Notes: generated by a model from the letters alone, not told the origin. Shown: positions 6,979 through 17,700, counted from the first letter of the stretch. The stretch is DNA of 64,000 nt from Spiroplasma endosymbiont of Clivina fossor (GCF_964031115.1 NZ_OZ035006.1:1302001-1366000), one strand, 5' to 3'. Program-made: numbers and translations.

Positions 6979-8766
6979 ATGTTTATGAAAATATTTACCA
7001 TGCTAACTATTAGTTTTAATAACATTTTTACTATTCCACCAAACATTAACAACGAGAAAACGGCAGTGCAATTAGTTAGAAATAAAAGAAAAACTCAATA
7101 TAAAACATATGACTTAAAATTTTCAGAAATAAATAACAGTTATTTACAATCATTGTATAAAAAAGGTAGTGACCCACTATATATTAATATTGACTCAGTA
7201 AAAGAGCAATTACCTTTAGAAATAAAAAATTATGGAGAAAATACTAGAGGGTTTGCTGTCTTTACCAATGAACCAGTATTTAAAGAAATTAAAGAAATTT
7301 ATAATTATAAAAAAGAAAACAGCACCCCAGAAGAAAGAGAATTTTTTGATAAAGATTTCCAAAAAACAAATATTGAATATTTTTATACTGCTAAAAAAAT
7401 TAAAGATGTAAAAATAACAATACAAGAATATAGTTATCCCGGTTCAAACAAATTTCATATTAAAAAATTTTTAGCAAAATTAGAAACTAAACCAAGTACG
7501 GACATTGATTTGCCAGAAACAACCACCAAATTTGACGGCAACCATAACTATAGTGATGTTGTTATTGATAATCTTGACTATTTAATGATTCACCGTGGTG
7601 ATTTTGATAAATTTAATTACTCTTATCTCTATTGAACACCAGTATTTAATTTCATTGACACTTTAGAAAAAGGTTACTATAAAGAATTCACCATTAAAAA
7701 TCATGGTTTTAAAGGCGAGAGCTATTTTTATCACAAGACTTCTAGTAATAAAAATGTAGTAAATGAGAATGTTTTGAAAATTCAGGCATTTAACAAAACT
7801 ATAATTGCCGGAAATAAGTATTTACAATTGCTACACGGTGAAAAGGAAATCTGAAAATATGATACTGCAAACGCTAACGATTATTACCTAATTAAGTATC
7901 TTTTTGGTACTTTAAATTACCTTAATGTTAGATTTAGTTTTCTACGCTATGACCCAGATTTACGAAATGATATTTACCTATATTTTAAAAATAACATTCC
8001 TAGTATTAACAACAGCGATTACAAAAATGTTTTTGACGAAATCTATGAAATCCTTGGTAACTTCTTTGCCAGTTTATTTTATGCTACTTTTGATATGGAC
8101 GAAAAAACTTACACCGAAATTGATTTTAAGGGTGTAGATAATTACAACAAAAATTACTTTATTCAAATCGGTTTCTTTTACCGTTCATTAATTACCTTTT
8201 ATCCCAAAAAATACTTAGTAAATATTATAGGAAACTCAGAATTATTACTAAGAAGTTATTTCTTTACTTTTGACAAAAAAACGCATCAAGAGAATTATGA
8301 TGCCTTTAAAAACAATAATAGTATCTACCAAATTGATTTTAATGTCTTAAAATCCTATGATAATAAACTAATTATCTTGCCAACCAGCAAGACTGCTAAC
8401 AGCATCAATTACCTCAATACCGATATTGATATTCGTTATGGTATTAATATTTTTACCTTAACCTTTCCACTTTATCACAAAGATAATATCTCTAACTACA
8501 ATTTTAAAATTTATGACTTTAATGTCTTAAATTCAACAGCCTTTATCCCTGATGGTTCAAATAACAGTGAATGAGACGATTTAATTCCACCAGCAAATTG
8601 TAAATATTCTGGACGATGAATACCAACTTTTAATGATATTGGATGTGCCATTATTCAAAATGCTGGTATCAAAATGATAAACTGAATGCTGACAGCGTCA
8701 CGAACGAATCATTACAATTTTACGCGCCCCCCCCCCGTTAGCAATTATTGCAAAAGCAACAGTTAA
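6979..8766 (+). CDS. Plectrovirus ORF1 virion protein (copy A)
   Basis: A large protein starting with a short hydrophobic signal-like segment (MFMKIFTMLTISFNN). Residues about 42-165 form a domain unrelated in sequence to that of copy B; the remainder, from about residue 175 (FDGNHNYSDV), is closely conserved. A run of ten C at 8727-8736 shifts the frame, so translation ends at 8766 after about 595 residues. With nine C the frame runs to TAA at 8878 and gains the C-terminal membrane segment (FYYTFQFLIGFAIF). By architecture (signal, variable exposed domain, C-terminal anchor) it resembles minor adsorption proteins such as pIII. AAAAGGAG precedes the chosen ATG. Function is inferred. Confidence 0.75.
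8727..8736 (+). repeat. C10 homopolymer inside ORF1
   Basis: Ten consecutive C in a genome where C runs longer than four are very rare. It decides whether ORF1 keeps its C-terminal membrane anchor. Copy B has only CGCCCACTA at this point and is in frame. Confidence 0.85.
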
Positions 8767-8876
8767 CTTTTCAACCGCGATTTTTCCAGTTTTTAAAACA
8801 GTACCAGCTTTTTACTATACCTTTCAATTTTTAATCGGTTTTGCCATTTTTCTAATGAAATTAAGGATTTTCGTGT

Positions 8877-8903
8877 AATATATATATATATATATATATA
8901 TAT
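8877..8903. repeat. TA dinucleotide tract after ORF1
   Basis: About thirteen TA units directly after the restored ORF1 stop. Copy B has a shorter tract at the same place (53476-53492), where an IS5 element has joined. Confidence 0.8.
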
Positions 8904-8944
8904 TGAAAAAATAAAGTAATAAAGGAAGGTCGCGTTTAGTTTTC

Positions 8945-8988
8945 TTAGGTATATCCAATAAATATCAAGAGTTTTCGACAAAATTAAA
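8945..8988. mobile_element. Solo end of an IS1595-like element
   Basis: Only the outer 44 bp of the element remain (TATCAAGAGTTTTCGACAAA and flanking bases). It joins the end of viral copy A to the chromosomal whiA gene and probably marks an IS-mediated deletion. Confidence 0.75.
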
Positions 8989-9007
8989 AAAACATTTTAT
9001 AATATAT

Positions 9008-9940
9008 TTAATTGTCATCAGAAGCAATACTTTTAAGCAATAAATAACTATTTTTAATTTCCCGCATCATATGATTTATTCCTGATTTAGAAATCATCCC
9101 GTGATAAATATTTTCATATAAATCGCAAAGCTCATTCAACGAGGCTTCAGGATTATCTAACCGTAAATTAGCAATTTGTTGAGTTTTTAACGATAACTTT
9201 AAAAAATAATCATTCGCTTTTAAAAAATTAATCATCTTAATTTGTTCAATAGCCGCTTTATTAGTTTTTTGCTGATTAGAAATTTCAATATTTGTTAAAC
9301 GATTAATGCTATTATACATATCGCGTGAAATGCGTTCATTTTCAAATGATAATAGTGAAAGACTTGCATCAATTAATTTCAAAAAATCAGCAATTTCCGT
9401 TGATTTTTTTAAATAAATTAAAGGTTTTTTACGCCGATAAATGCGTTTAAATTTAAAACCAAAACTATTTATTAGTAATTGCAACTTCCGAATAAACAAA
9501 ATATCAATTCCTTGAATTTCTAAATGATAATTACTAATTCTTGGCGAATTAACACTACCCGTAGCAATAAATACTCCCGCAATAAATGCTCTTTTTGATA
9601 TTTCACTCGTTAATCTTTCAAAATTAACAACTAATTCATTTCGTTTAATATCATAACTAATATCTTTATCATTAATGATTAAAGAAACAATATGTGAAAG
9701 ATCTAACTTATATATAATAGTTTTAATTCCCATTGTCAAAATTTCTAGATAATAATTATAAATTTCAGCAATTAATTTTTTAACAAAAATAGCAACAGTT
9801 TTATTAGAACATTCAAAAATTAATTGCTTACTATTAAATATCGCTAACGATTTTATTAATCCCAATAAAATAGCTTGCTTTGCTGGATGATTAAATTCCT
9901 TTTTCATAATTTCTTGCTTAACAATTTTAGAAAAAGACAT
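9008..9940 (-). CDS. whiA: WhiA, DNA-binding protein of the WhiA family
   Basis: A 310-residue protein of the usual WhiA length: N-terminal homing-endonuclease-like domain (about residues 20-200) and C-terminal helix-turn-helix with the typical ending region (LRLDNPEASLNELCDLY). In Gram-positive bacteria WhiA influences cell division, chromosome segregation and metabolism without nuclease activity. GTG at 9943 directly before the ATG is an alternative start; GGAG lies 9-12 bp upstream. It is followed by trxB upstream, the conserved Firmicute neighbourhood. Confidence 0.9.
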   Translation of the reverse strand: MSFSKIVKQEIMKKEFNHPAKQAILLGLIKSLAIFNSKQLIFECSNKTVAIFVKKLIAEIYNYYLEILTMGIKTIIYKLDLSHIVSLIINDKDISYDIKRNELVVNFERLTSEISKRAFIAGVFIATGSVNSPRISNYHLEIQGIDILFIRKLQLLINSFGFKFKRIYRRKKPLIYLKKSTEIADFLKLIDASLSLLSFENERISRDMYNSINRLTNIEISNQQKTNKAAIEQIKMINFLKANDYFLKLSLKTQQIANLRLDNPEASLNELCDLYENIYHGMISKSGINHMMREIKNSYLLLKSIASDDN

Positions 9941-9987
9941 CACTATTAATCACTCCATTCATAAAACTGCTATTAATTAAGCATCAA

Positions 9988-10932
9988 TTACAATTTCAAT
10001 TGATCTAAATATTTTATTGCTTCTTGAGCAGCAATCGCACCATCACCAACAGCAGTAGCAATTTGTCTTAAAACTGTCTGACGAACATCACCAATCGCAA
10101 ATATTCCCAAAACACTAGTATGCATTATTTCATTAGTAATAATATAACCATTTTCATCACAAATTTTCAAGTCTTTAACAAAATTAGAAATTGGTGTTGA
10201 GCCAATATAAGGAAAAATTGCACTAGCATCAATTACTTGTTGCTCTTTTGTCGCAGTATGTTCAATAACAACTTGTTCAAGAGAATTTTTACCAATAACT
10301 TCTTTAACAACATAATTTAACAGTCATTCAATTTTATTATTATTTTGAGCAATTGTTAATGCCCCTTTCGAAGCCCGAAATTCATTTCGACGATGCACTA
10401 AATATAACTTTCTAGCAAACTTAGTTAAATATACCGCTTCTTCAATAGCAGAATCACCCCCGCCAACAACAACAATATCCTTATTACGAAAAAATGCCCC
10501 ATCACAAACCGCACAGTAAGAAACTCCGTGACCATATAATCTCTTAGCACCATTCACCAATAACTCATTTTCAACCGTTCCCGTAGCAATAATAACCGCT
10601 TTAGTAACCCATATTTTACCATTTTCACCAGTAATAATCTTATTATTACCATCGGTTGCAAGTTCAATATTCATTACCTTAGTAGCTTCATATTCAGCAC
10701 CTAATTTTCTAACTTGCCTATCCATTGCTAATGACAAGTCAGGTCCTAATATTTTATCAAAACCCGGATAATTTTCAATATCATAAGTTTTTACCATTTT
10801 TCCTCCAGGAGGACCTTCGTTAATAAGAAGTACTTTCAACTCTGCCCGACAGGCATAAATCGCACTAGTAAATCCACCCGGACCCGCACCAATAATAATT
10901 AAATCATAATCAGTATTAATATTGTTTTTCAT
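9988..10932 (-). CDS. trxB: Thioredoxin-disulfide reductase
   Basis: A 314-residue flavoprotein that uses NADPH to reduce thioredoxin in the cytoplasm. Visible motifs: FAD-binding GAGPGG (about residue 15), redox-active CAVC (about residues 138-141), NADPH-binding GGGDSA, HRRNEFRAS, and the C-terminal FAD motif GIFAIGDVR. One Trp is TGA. The start has AGGTGAT upstream. The gene begins inside the 3' end of lgt (17-bp overlap), so both are read from one message. Confidence 0.95.
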
Positions 10933-12145
10933 ATAATCACCTAATTTGTCTTCATTTACGAACGCTAATAACTTGTGCAAAAATTATCAAAATAATTCCA
11001 GTAATAACACCTAACCCTAAAAATATATAAGTAGCCACATAATCATAAGGAAATAAGATATCACTTTCATCACGAAACATTTCCAAAATAATTCGCACCA
11101 TACTATACATTACTACATAACTTCCAGTTTGAACACCAACTCGCGTCATTCAATATTTATCCAGATTAGCATTTTTTTCTAAAGGTTTAGCATCTTGAGT
11201 TCATAATTGTTTAATTCTTATTCATTGATTTTTAAATCATCGTTCCATAAGTCTAAAAAATGGATTATTAGCTTTTAAATGCGGTTCTGGATATTTTCTT
11301 ACTACCGTTAACTTTTTTGTTTTACTTGGAGTTTGTTCAAAATAAGCTTGATTTCAACAATTTAACTTTCAAAGACGATGATAATAAAGTTTTTTAAACG
11401 GTGTTGTCCAATTTTTTTCACTTTCCAATAATTCGACATCTTTTTCTCAAAGCGGAATAAATTTTTTAGGATATTTCTTTCAAGGTTTAACACTATTTCA
11501 CATACCAATTTTAGGAATAACAAAAGTAATTAGTACCCAAGAAAATAAATTAATTAATGATTCATACAAAAACAAAGGATGACGAACAATCCCAATTCCT
11601 TCAGCTGGACTACCATCCAAATTAGCTTTTCTTAAATTTTCTAATAATCAATTCGGTAATCAATCTAATGAACTTGCAGTGGCAATCTGTCCTAAAAGTT
11701 CATGATTAAAAAAATTACCTCATCGCCCAATAACTTGCCCTAATAAAATATTTGGAATAATGGCATCAGCAAATATTCATAACGATATTTCATATTTTTT
11801 AGAATAATGCCGAAATCAAAAATAACCAACAATAACACCAGCAATGACACCACCATGAACTGCTAATCCCGGTTCTCAAATCATAAAATAACCTCAAAAC
11901 CCATATTGATCAATAATAGGACTATTAATTTTCCCAATAATTGAAGAACCAAAAATTGCACTCGGAACAATTAAAAAAATACTTCATTCAAATGGTTCAG
12001 TTGGAATCTCGCGACGCTTTAATTTAATCCAAGAAGCTAAAATCGAAACAATTATTCCTAAAAGAATAAAAAGCGGATAAAATCTTAAAATACCATTAGT
12101 CCCTGGAATTTCATTAGGTACTCAATTTGAATATATATTCATCAT
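10916..12145 (-). CDS. lgt: Prolipoprotein diacylglyceryl transferase
   Basis: A 409-residue multi-span membrane enzyme that transfers diacylglycerol from phosphatidylglycerol to the lipobox cysteine of lipoprotein precursors. Signature segments are HGGVIAGVIVGYFWFR and GRWGNFFNHELLG, the latter containing the phospholipid-binding Arg. Between the middle and last spans it has a soluble insertion of roughly 110 residues rich in Trp, Lys and Pro. With TGA as Trp it runs to TAA at 10916 and adds about 12 residues (WRQIRWLYEKQY) overlapping trxB. ATG at 12142 is an alternative start. Confidence 0.92.
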
Positions 12146-12172
12146 TTTTACTTGTACACTTAAACCTTTCTC

Positions 12173-13105
12173 TTATGTTTTAAGTTCACTATCAATTCGG
12201 TTAATAAATAACTCAGAACTATTTATACCTTCATTATGCAACTTAATATTAATAACAGCTGCTTCAATTAATTCCGAAATATTTCTTCCTAAAGTTACAG
12301 GAATCGTAATCGCTGGAATTTTAATACCAAAAATTTCTTCCCTATCAATTTCTGTTTGCACGCGATTTAAATTAGCAAAATACTCACTATCAGCCAATTT
12401 TAAATTAACAATAATATCAACATCAGTAACTTCCAAAGTTGTTCTTGAACCATACATCTTCGTTAAATTTAAAATCCCAATGCCTCTAATTTCAATATGA
12501 TGCTTTAACTTTTCATCACTACGACCAATAACTTTATTAACATATCTTTGCAAAACAATCGCATCATCGCCGACAAACAAATGTCCTTTTTTAACTAATT
12601 CTAAAGTATTTTCTGATTTTCCAATGCCACTATCACCTTTAATTAAAACTCCCAAACCATAAATATTAATTAACGATGCATGAACCATTTCCATTGGTGC
12701 TAAACGATTATCAATGTAACTAACAATAATATTATAAAAATCATTAGAAGAATAATTAGCCTCAATAACAGGAAAATTTATTTCTTTAGCATATTCTACT
12801 AATACCGGCTCATTAAAACGAATACTAGTAAAAATCGCTGGAACATCTTGATTAATAAGTTTCTCATAACGAGCCTTGCGCTCTGATGCAGGTAACTTAT
12901 TAATATATTCATTCTCTTTACCACCTAATAAAACAATCCGATGTTTACGACTAGTTTCATCAGAAATAAAACCTGCTAATTCTAACCCCGCACGATTAAT
13001 GCCCCCAATTTCAATTTCTCGTTCCAATACTTGTTCATCACCAGATAATAACGATAAATTAAATTTTTCCACAACTTCTCGTAAAGTTAATACTTTTTTA
13101 TTCAT
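12173..13105 (-). CDS. hprK: HPr kinase/phosphorylase
   Basis: A 310-residue bifunctional enzyme that phosphorylates HPr on serine or removes that phosphate, linking sugar uptake to energy state. The C-terminal catalytic domain shows the P-loop GDSGIGKS (about residue 155), FVGDDAI, and the HPrK signature IEIRGIGILN. The N-terminal half is the usual regulatory domain. The ATG at 13105 is chosen because AGGTGAT stands 7-8 bp upstream; an in-frame codon further upstream would add a hydrophobic leader that the family lacks. Confidence 0.95.
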   Translation of the reverse strand: MNKKVLTLREVVEKFNLSLLSGDEQVLEREIEIGGINRAGLELAGFISDETSRKHRIVLLGGKENEYINKLPASERKARYEKLINQDVPAIFTSIRFNEPVLVEYAKEINFPVIEANYSSNDFYNIIVSYIDNRLAPMEMVHASLINIYGLGVLIKGDSGIGKSENTLELVKKGHLFVGDDAIVLQRYVNKVIGRSDEKLKHHIEIRGIGILNLTKMYGSRTTLEVTDVDIIVNLKLADSEYFANLNRVQTEIDREEIFGIKIPAITIPVTLGRNISELIEAAVINIKLHNEGINSSELFINRIDSELKT

Positions 13106-13192
13106 AATAACATCACCTATCATTTCATATAATTTAATGTTTTCTATTAAATATAATATCACAAAATTGATAAAGAACACACTCAAATAAGT

Positions 13193-13271
13193 TTTAATTT
13201 TAATAATACAAAATATGGTATTATGAAATCAATTAAGAGAAGCATAGTCTAATAACTGTGTGTGATTTACA
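13193..13271. repeat. 79-bp segment repeated inverted at 61755-61833
   Basis: Differs at only one position from the complement of 61755-61833. Here it separates hprK from a truncated pstS-like gene; there it precedes a truncated DeoR-type gene. See the matching finding. Confidence 0.85.
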
Positions 13272-13389
13272 TCATCACTGAACTAGAACCACCAAATAAA
13301 ATAATTTCACTTTTCTGACAAGCAACAAGATTAATAATAGTAATGAATAGAAGCAAATTTGCTCCTAATCAAGAAAATATTTTTTTCAT
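13272..13389 (-). pseudogene. 5' stub of a phosphate-binding lipoprotein (PstS-like)
   Basis: Reads a lipoprotein signal (MKKIFSWLGANLLLF, lipobox LVAC) and then EIILFGGSSSVM, which resembles the start of mature PstS-type phosphate-binding proteins (GSSSV). The frame is lost at the edge of the 79-bp repeat after about 38 residues. The remainder of the gene is not in the window. The family call rests on a short motif. Confidence 0.45.
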
Positions 13390-13493
13390 CACAATGACTA
13401 AATACCCCATTCATAACCTTAATTATCATAATAAATAACAAGGTAATAATAACAAAAAAAGCATAATTACAATAATTCTTAAAAAATTACCGT

Positions 13494-13856
13494 TTAAAAG
13501 TTAGAAGAATCTTTTTTAATTTTATTTAAAATATCTTCAATTTTTCTACTTTCACTTAATGATTGGTCATAAACAAAAATTAATTGCGGAACTTTATAAA
13601 TCGTTAACTGTTGACCTAATTTTTTTCGGATTAATCACAAATTTTGTTTTATCGCTAATTCAATAATCGGCTTTTGTTCTTGGAAAACCAAAGAATCATA
13701 ATATACTTTAGCAATTGTGCGATCATTATTTAATTTTACTTCCGTAATTATTAATTTTTGCAAAACTTCATTCTCATCTTTAATTTCTTTTTGCAAAATA
13801 TTTGTTAGCAAGCGTTGAATTGTAGTTTGCAATCGTTGAAACTTAACATTTACCAT
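13494..13856 (-). CDS. rbfA: Ribosome-binding factor A
   Basis: A 120-residue KH-type protein needed for maturation of the 30S subunit. The order nusA-ylxR-infB-rbfA is the classic translation operon. The start ATG overlaps the stop of infB by one base, so it is translationally coupled. Family features include the N-terminal RLQTTIQRLLTNILQKEI helix and the EVKLNNDRTIAKVYY strand. One Trp is TGA. Confidence 0.92.
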
Positions 13857-15688
13857 TACTTAATTTCCTTCAATAAATAAGATTCAATAACATCATTTTC
13901 TTTTATATCATTAAAGTTTTTAATAGTTAACCCACATTCTGTTCCTTGTCGTGATTCTTTAATATCTTCTTTTTGATGTTTTAAAGATGATAAATCACCA
14001 TCATAAATAACAATACCATCTCGTAAAATCTTTACTTTACTTTGACGACTAATAACACCTTCAATAACCATACATCCCGCAATGACACCAACCTTAGAAT
14101 AATGAAATAATTGGCACACAGCAGCTTGTCCTAAAACAATCTCTTCAAACTTCGGATCTAATAAACCTCTTGCTGCTTGTTGCAATTCTTCAATTACTTT
14201 ATAAATAACATTATGAAGATGAATCTCAATGCCTTCATCTAATGCCAATTTTCGCACAACAGAATTAGGTCGCACATTAAAACCATAAACTAAAGCTTTT
14301 GAAGCAACAGCTAAGATAATATCTGATTCACTAATTGTTCCAACTGAAGAACGAATAATTCTAATACTAATATCATCAATTTTAATTTTACTTAATGACT
14401 GTTTTAAAGCTTCTAAACTTCCCTGAGTATCAGTTTTTAAAAAAATATCAATATGTTTCAAATTACCAGTTGCAATTTCATCAGATAAATTTTCTAAATT
14501 TAAAGTTTTAGTTTTTCTTCGCTCATTAATTTCATCTTGTGTTTTTCTTGATAACGCTACTTCACGAGCCAACTTATCATCACCAAACACCATAAATGGA
14601 TCACCAGCCTTAGGAACAAAATCTAAGCCATGAATTTCAATTGGCATTGAAGGTGTTGCTTCCTTAATAGCTACATTACGATCATTTTTCATATCACGAA
14701 CCCGACCAAAAGAAACTCCTGCTACCAAAGCATCTTTAATTTTTAAAGTTCCATTTTGAACTAACAATGTACAAACAGGACCAACATTACGATCTAAATG
14801 CGCCTCAATAACTGTTCCACTAGCAAAACGACTTGGATTAGCTTGTAAAGTTTGCATTTCGGCTAATAATAAAATTACATCTAACAATTCATCAATTCCT
14901 GCACCAGTTAAAGCACTGCCTTTAACAAAAATTGTATCACCACTTCACTCTTCGGAAATTAAATCTAAAGTTGCTAAATCTTTCATAATTAATTCCACAT
15001 TAGCAGACGGCAAATCCATCTTATTAACAAAAACAATAATTGGCACATTAGCAGCTTTAGCATGATCAATTGCTTCTTTAGTTTGTGGCATAACACCATC
15101 ATTGCTAGCAACAACTAAAACAACAATATCAGTAACTTTAGCACCCCGAGCACGCATTTGCGTAAATGCTTCATGTCCTGGCGTATCCAAAAAAGTAATA
15201 ATTTTATTATCTTTTGTTTTAATTTGATAAGCACCAATATGTTGCGTTATACCACCAAATTCTTTCTCAGTAATTTTAGATTTTCTAATATTATCTAACA
15301 AAGTTGTTTTACCATGATCAACATGCCCCATAATGGTAACAACTGGCGGTCGTTCTTTTAAATCATTAATATCATCAATAATATCTAAATTTTCTAACAA
15401 ATTTTGATGCGTAATAACAGTTTCCTTTTTAAAATCTAAACCAAATTCTAAACATAACTCACCAATTAATTCTTCATTCAAAAAATGATTTTGCGTTAAC
15501 ATTTGTTCTTTATTAAAAAAATATTTAATAATTTTCACAACAGGAATATTTGTTTTTTTAGAAAACTCAATAATTGATAATGGTTCACTAAAAATAAAAA
15601 TCCCATTATCAAGATGTGAGTCACTTCCTGTTTTTAATTGATTTTTAATAACTGTTGTTTGTTTTTTTCTTTGATTACTTTTTTTCAT
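13856..15688 (-). CDS. infB: Translation initiation factor IF-2
   Basis: A 610-residue GTPase that brings initiator tRNA to the ribosome. G-domain motifs: G1 GHVDHGKT (about residues 123-130), G3 DTPGHEAF, G4 NKMD, G5 region GSALTG. The N-terminus is short, as in other mollicutes, with one IF2-N helix domain ([20 protein letters not shown]). Domains II-IV follow and end with KEIK. One TGA Trp lies after the G4 region (SEEWSGD). Confidence 0.97.
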
Positions 15689-15705
15689 ACAATCACCACC
15701 CCTAA

Positions 15706-15987
15706 TTAATTACTATGCTCCCGTTCTTTTACAACTTTGATTAATAATAAATAAATATTATCAACAATTTGTGTTTTAAAAATCTTTTCTAATAATTGTT
15801 TTTTTTGCATTTTTTCAATAATAGCAACTTCTCGCTTAACATAAGCACCTTTACCAGCAAGACAATAATTTAAATCAACCAAAACTTGTCCTTGTTTTGT
15901 CTTAACAACTCTTATTAACTCACTTCGTAAAACAACAACTTTTGTAACGATGCATTGCCGATATACTAATTTTTGTTTTGCCACCAA
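15706..15987 (-). CDS. ylxR: YlxR family RNA-binding protein
   Basis: A 93-residue DUF448/YlxR protein, located as usual between nusA and infB. It has the R-Q-C-I-V-T-K motif (about residues 10-16) and the GKGAYVKRE segment of the family; B. subtilis homologues bind RNase P RNA or act in transcription control. The GTG at 15987 is used here, but the in-frame TTG three bases earlier lies closer to the AAAGGA ribosome site and may be the true start. Confidence 0.85.
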   Translation of the reverse strand: MVAKQKLVYRQCIVTKVVVLRSELIRVVKTKQGQVLVDLNYCLAGKGAYVKREVAIIEKMQKKQLLEKIFKTQIVDNIYLLLIKVVKEREHSN

Positions 15988-16003
15988 TAATTTTTTCCTT
16001 TAT

Positions 16004-17269
16004 TTAATCTTTATCTAATTCATCACTATCTAATTCAGTATTAATATTATCAACATTATCTTGCGCTAATTGTTTTTCTTCATTAACAATATTATCTATT
16101 TCTTCAATACTTGTTTCTAACCCTACAACCAAATTATCTTTCTTGATTTTAAATTGATGTTTATTTTGTAACTCTTGCATTTGCTGTTCCGATAAATTAC
16201 CATTTCATTTAAAAATAATATTTTGATTTAAAGCATCACTGAAAGAAATAATATTAATTTTTCATTTTGTTAATTTTGCTGTTAATTTTGCTGTTATGCC
16301 TTTTTTACCAATAGCTAATGAATAATGCTCATCAGCAACGATAATATTAGCTTCATTAGTTTGTTCATCTAAACTAATAGAAATCGCTTTAGCTGGCGAT
16401 AAAGCATTAATAATAAATGTTTTTATTTCCGCATCTCACTTAATAAGATCAATTTTTTCATCATTCAATTCATCCATAATACTTTGAATTCTTTTTCCTT
16501 TATTACCAACACAAGCACCAATCGGATCAATAGTTGGGTCATTACAAAATACTGCAACTTTTGATCTTTGTCCGGCAATTCTTGCAATGACTTTAATTTC
16601 AATTATTCCTTCATAAATTTCTGGAACTTCAATTTCTAATAATCTTTTTAAAAATCCTGGATGAGTTCTTGAAGCTAAAATTTGTCCAAAATTTTTCGTT
16701 TTATTAACATCCTCAACATAAAACTTTACTTTATCACCTAAATAAAATTTCTCTGTGGGAATAATATTTTTTTTAGGTAAAATTGCAAAAGTACGATCAA
16801 CAATTTTTAATAAATAATAGTTTTCTTCAATATTATCAATTGTGCCAATTAAAATATCATCTTTCTTAGAAATATATTTTTCATAGACAACTTCTTTTTC
16901 TGCTTCTCTTAAATGTTGTTTTAAAATTTGTGCTACTTGTAATGCCACTAAACGAGAAAATTCATCAGTATCAACAGGTTCATAATATATATTATCAATT
17001 GTTAAATTTTTCTCTAAATTTTTAACATCATCTAATAAAATTTCAGCAAACTCATCTTCAATTTTACTAACAATCTTTAATAAGCGATAAACTTTAATTT
17101 GACCAGTTTGTTCATCAAAATCTACTTTTATTAAGGCTTGTGGGTCTAAATATTTTTCATAAGCTTTTATTATTCCTTCTTTAATAGCCTCAATAATTAA
17201 ACTGCGATCAATTTTCTTTTCTTCCACCAAAAGATCAATTGCTTTTAAAATTTCTATTCCATCAATCAT
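16004..17269 (-). CDS. nusA: Transcription elongation/termination factor NusA
   Basis: A 421-residue RNA polymerase-binding factor: N-terminal domain (1-130), S1 domain (about 131-200), and two KH domains including IGACVGNKGKRIQSIMDEL and IGKKGITAKLTAKL. The C-terminal tail is short and acidic (ending ELDSDELDKD), without E. coli-type repeats. First gene of the operon nusA-ylxR-infB-rbfA; rimP, often found upstream, is missing at this place. A good promoter and a leader hairpin lie just upstream. Confidence 0.95.
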
Positions 17270-17327
17270 CTTATTTTACTCCTTCTAACACTATTATTGT
17301 CAACATTTTAATTATGACTTTTAAATT

Positions 17328-17359
17328 AGATGAAGGTGAGGATTTCCTCACCTTCATCT
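17328..17359 (-). promoter_or_regulatory. Perfect hairpin in the nusA leader
   Basis: AGATGAAGGTGAGGA pairs perfectly with TCCTCACCTTCATCT across two bases. It lies between the nusA promoter and the nusA start, so it will form in the leader RNA. There is no T run after it in either direction, so it does not look like a plain terminator. It may serve RNA stability, protein binding or attenuation. Confidence 0.6.
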
Positions 17360-17376
17360 GCCCTAATTACTTGTTA

Positions 17377-17405
17377 ATTATATAATGTTTTGACTACTAT
17401 TACAA
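17377..17405 (-). promoter_or_regulatory. Promoter of the nusA operon
   Basis: On the minus strand TTGTAA (17405-17400) and TATAAT (17382-17377) are separated by exactly 17 bp, close to the consensus. It faces nusA, 108 bp away. Confidence 0.75.
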
Positions 17406-17420
17406 GAACTAAATTAATCA

Positions 17421-17700
17421 TGGACGCGTAAAGTTTTGTTAGGTGGAGAAATATTTGATTAATTTTGAAAGAAAAGTAACTACAATTTAATTATCGTTTT
17501 ATTTGAAAAATAAGTAATAAAACAAAATATTTAATATTAACAAACATAATCTTAATAAAAGGTTATAAAAACTAAGTACAATGCTTATAAAAACAACATT
17601 AAAATAATTTTTTACAACAAAAATCATACATAAGAAATATATACTTAATGACTGCATAAAGAAATCGTTTGGTGAGAATTTTAAAAAAACTACTAAGAAA
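17421..17700. other. Virus-like border and non-coding stretch
   Basis: Starts with GGACGCGTAAAGTTTTGTTAGG, nearly the same border that opens the SpV1 intergenic regions at 320, 32698 and 50235. The following 250 bp are AT-rich and hold no credible gene. It marks the left edge of the accessory segment that ends at the IS256 insertion (19104). Confidence 0.5.

Noticed and set aside
7216-7425. Hydrophobic minus-strand open frame in ORF1
   Set aside because: Lies opposite the A-rich coding strand of ORF1, has no ribosome site and does not occur in copy B.
8878-8903. TA tract as an origin or CRISPR-like repeat
   Set aside because: Plain dinucleotide repeat with no spacer structure; no CRISPR array was seen anywhere in the window.
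12876-13190. Plus-strand 104-codon frame over hprK
   Set aside because: Antisense to a complete, well conserved hprK; no ribosome site.
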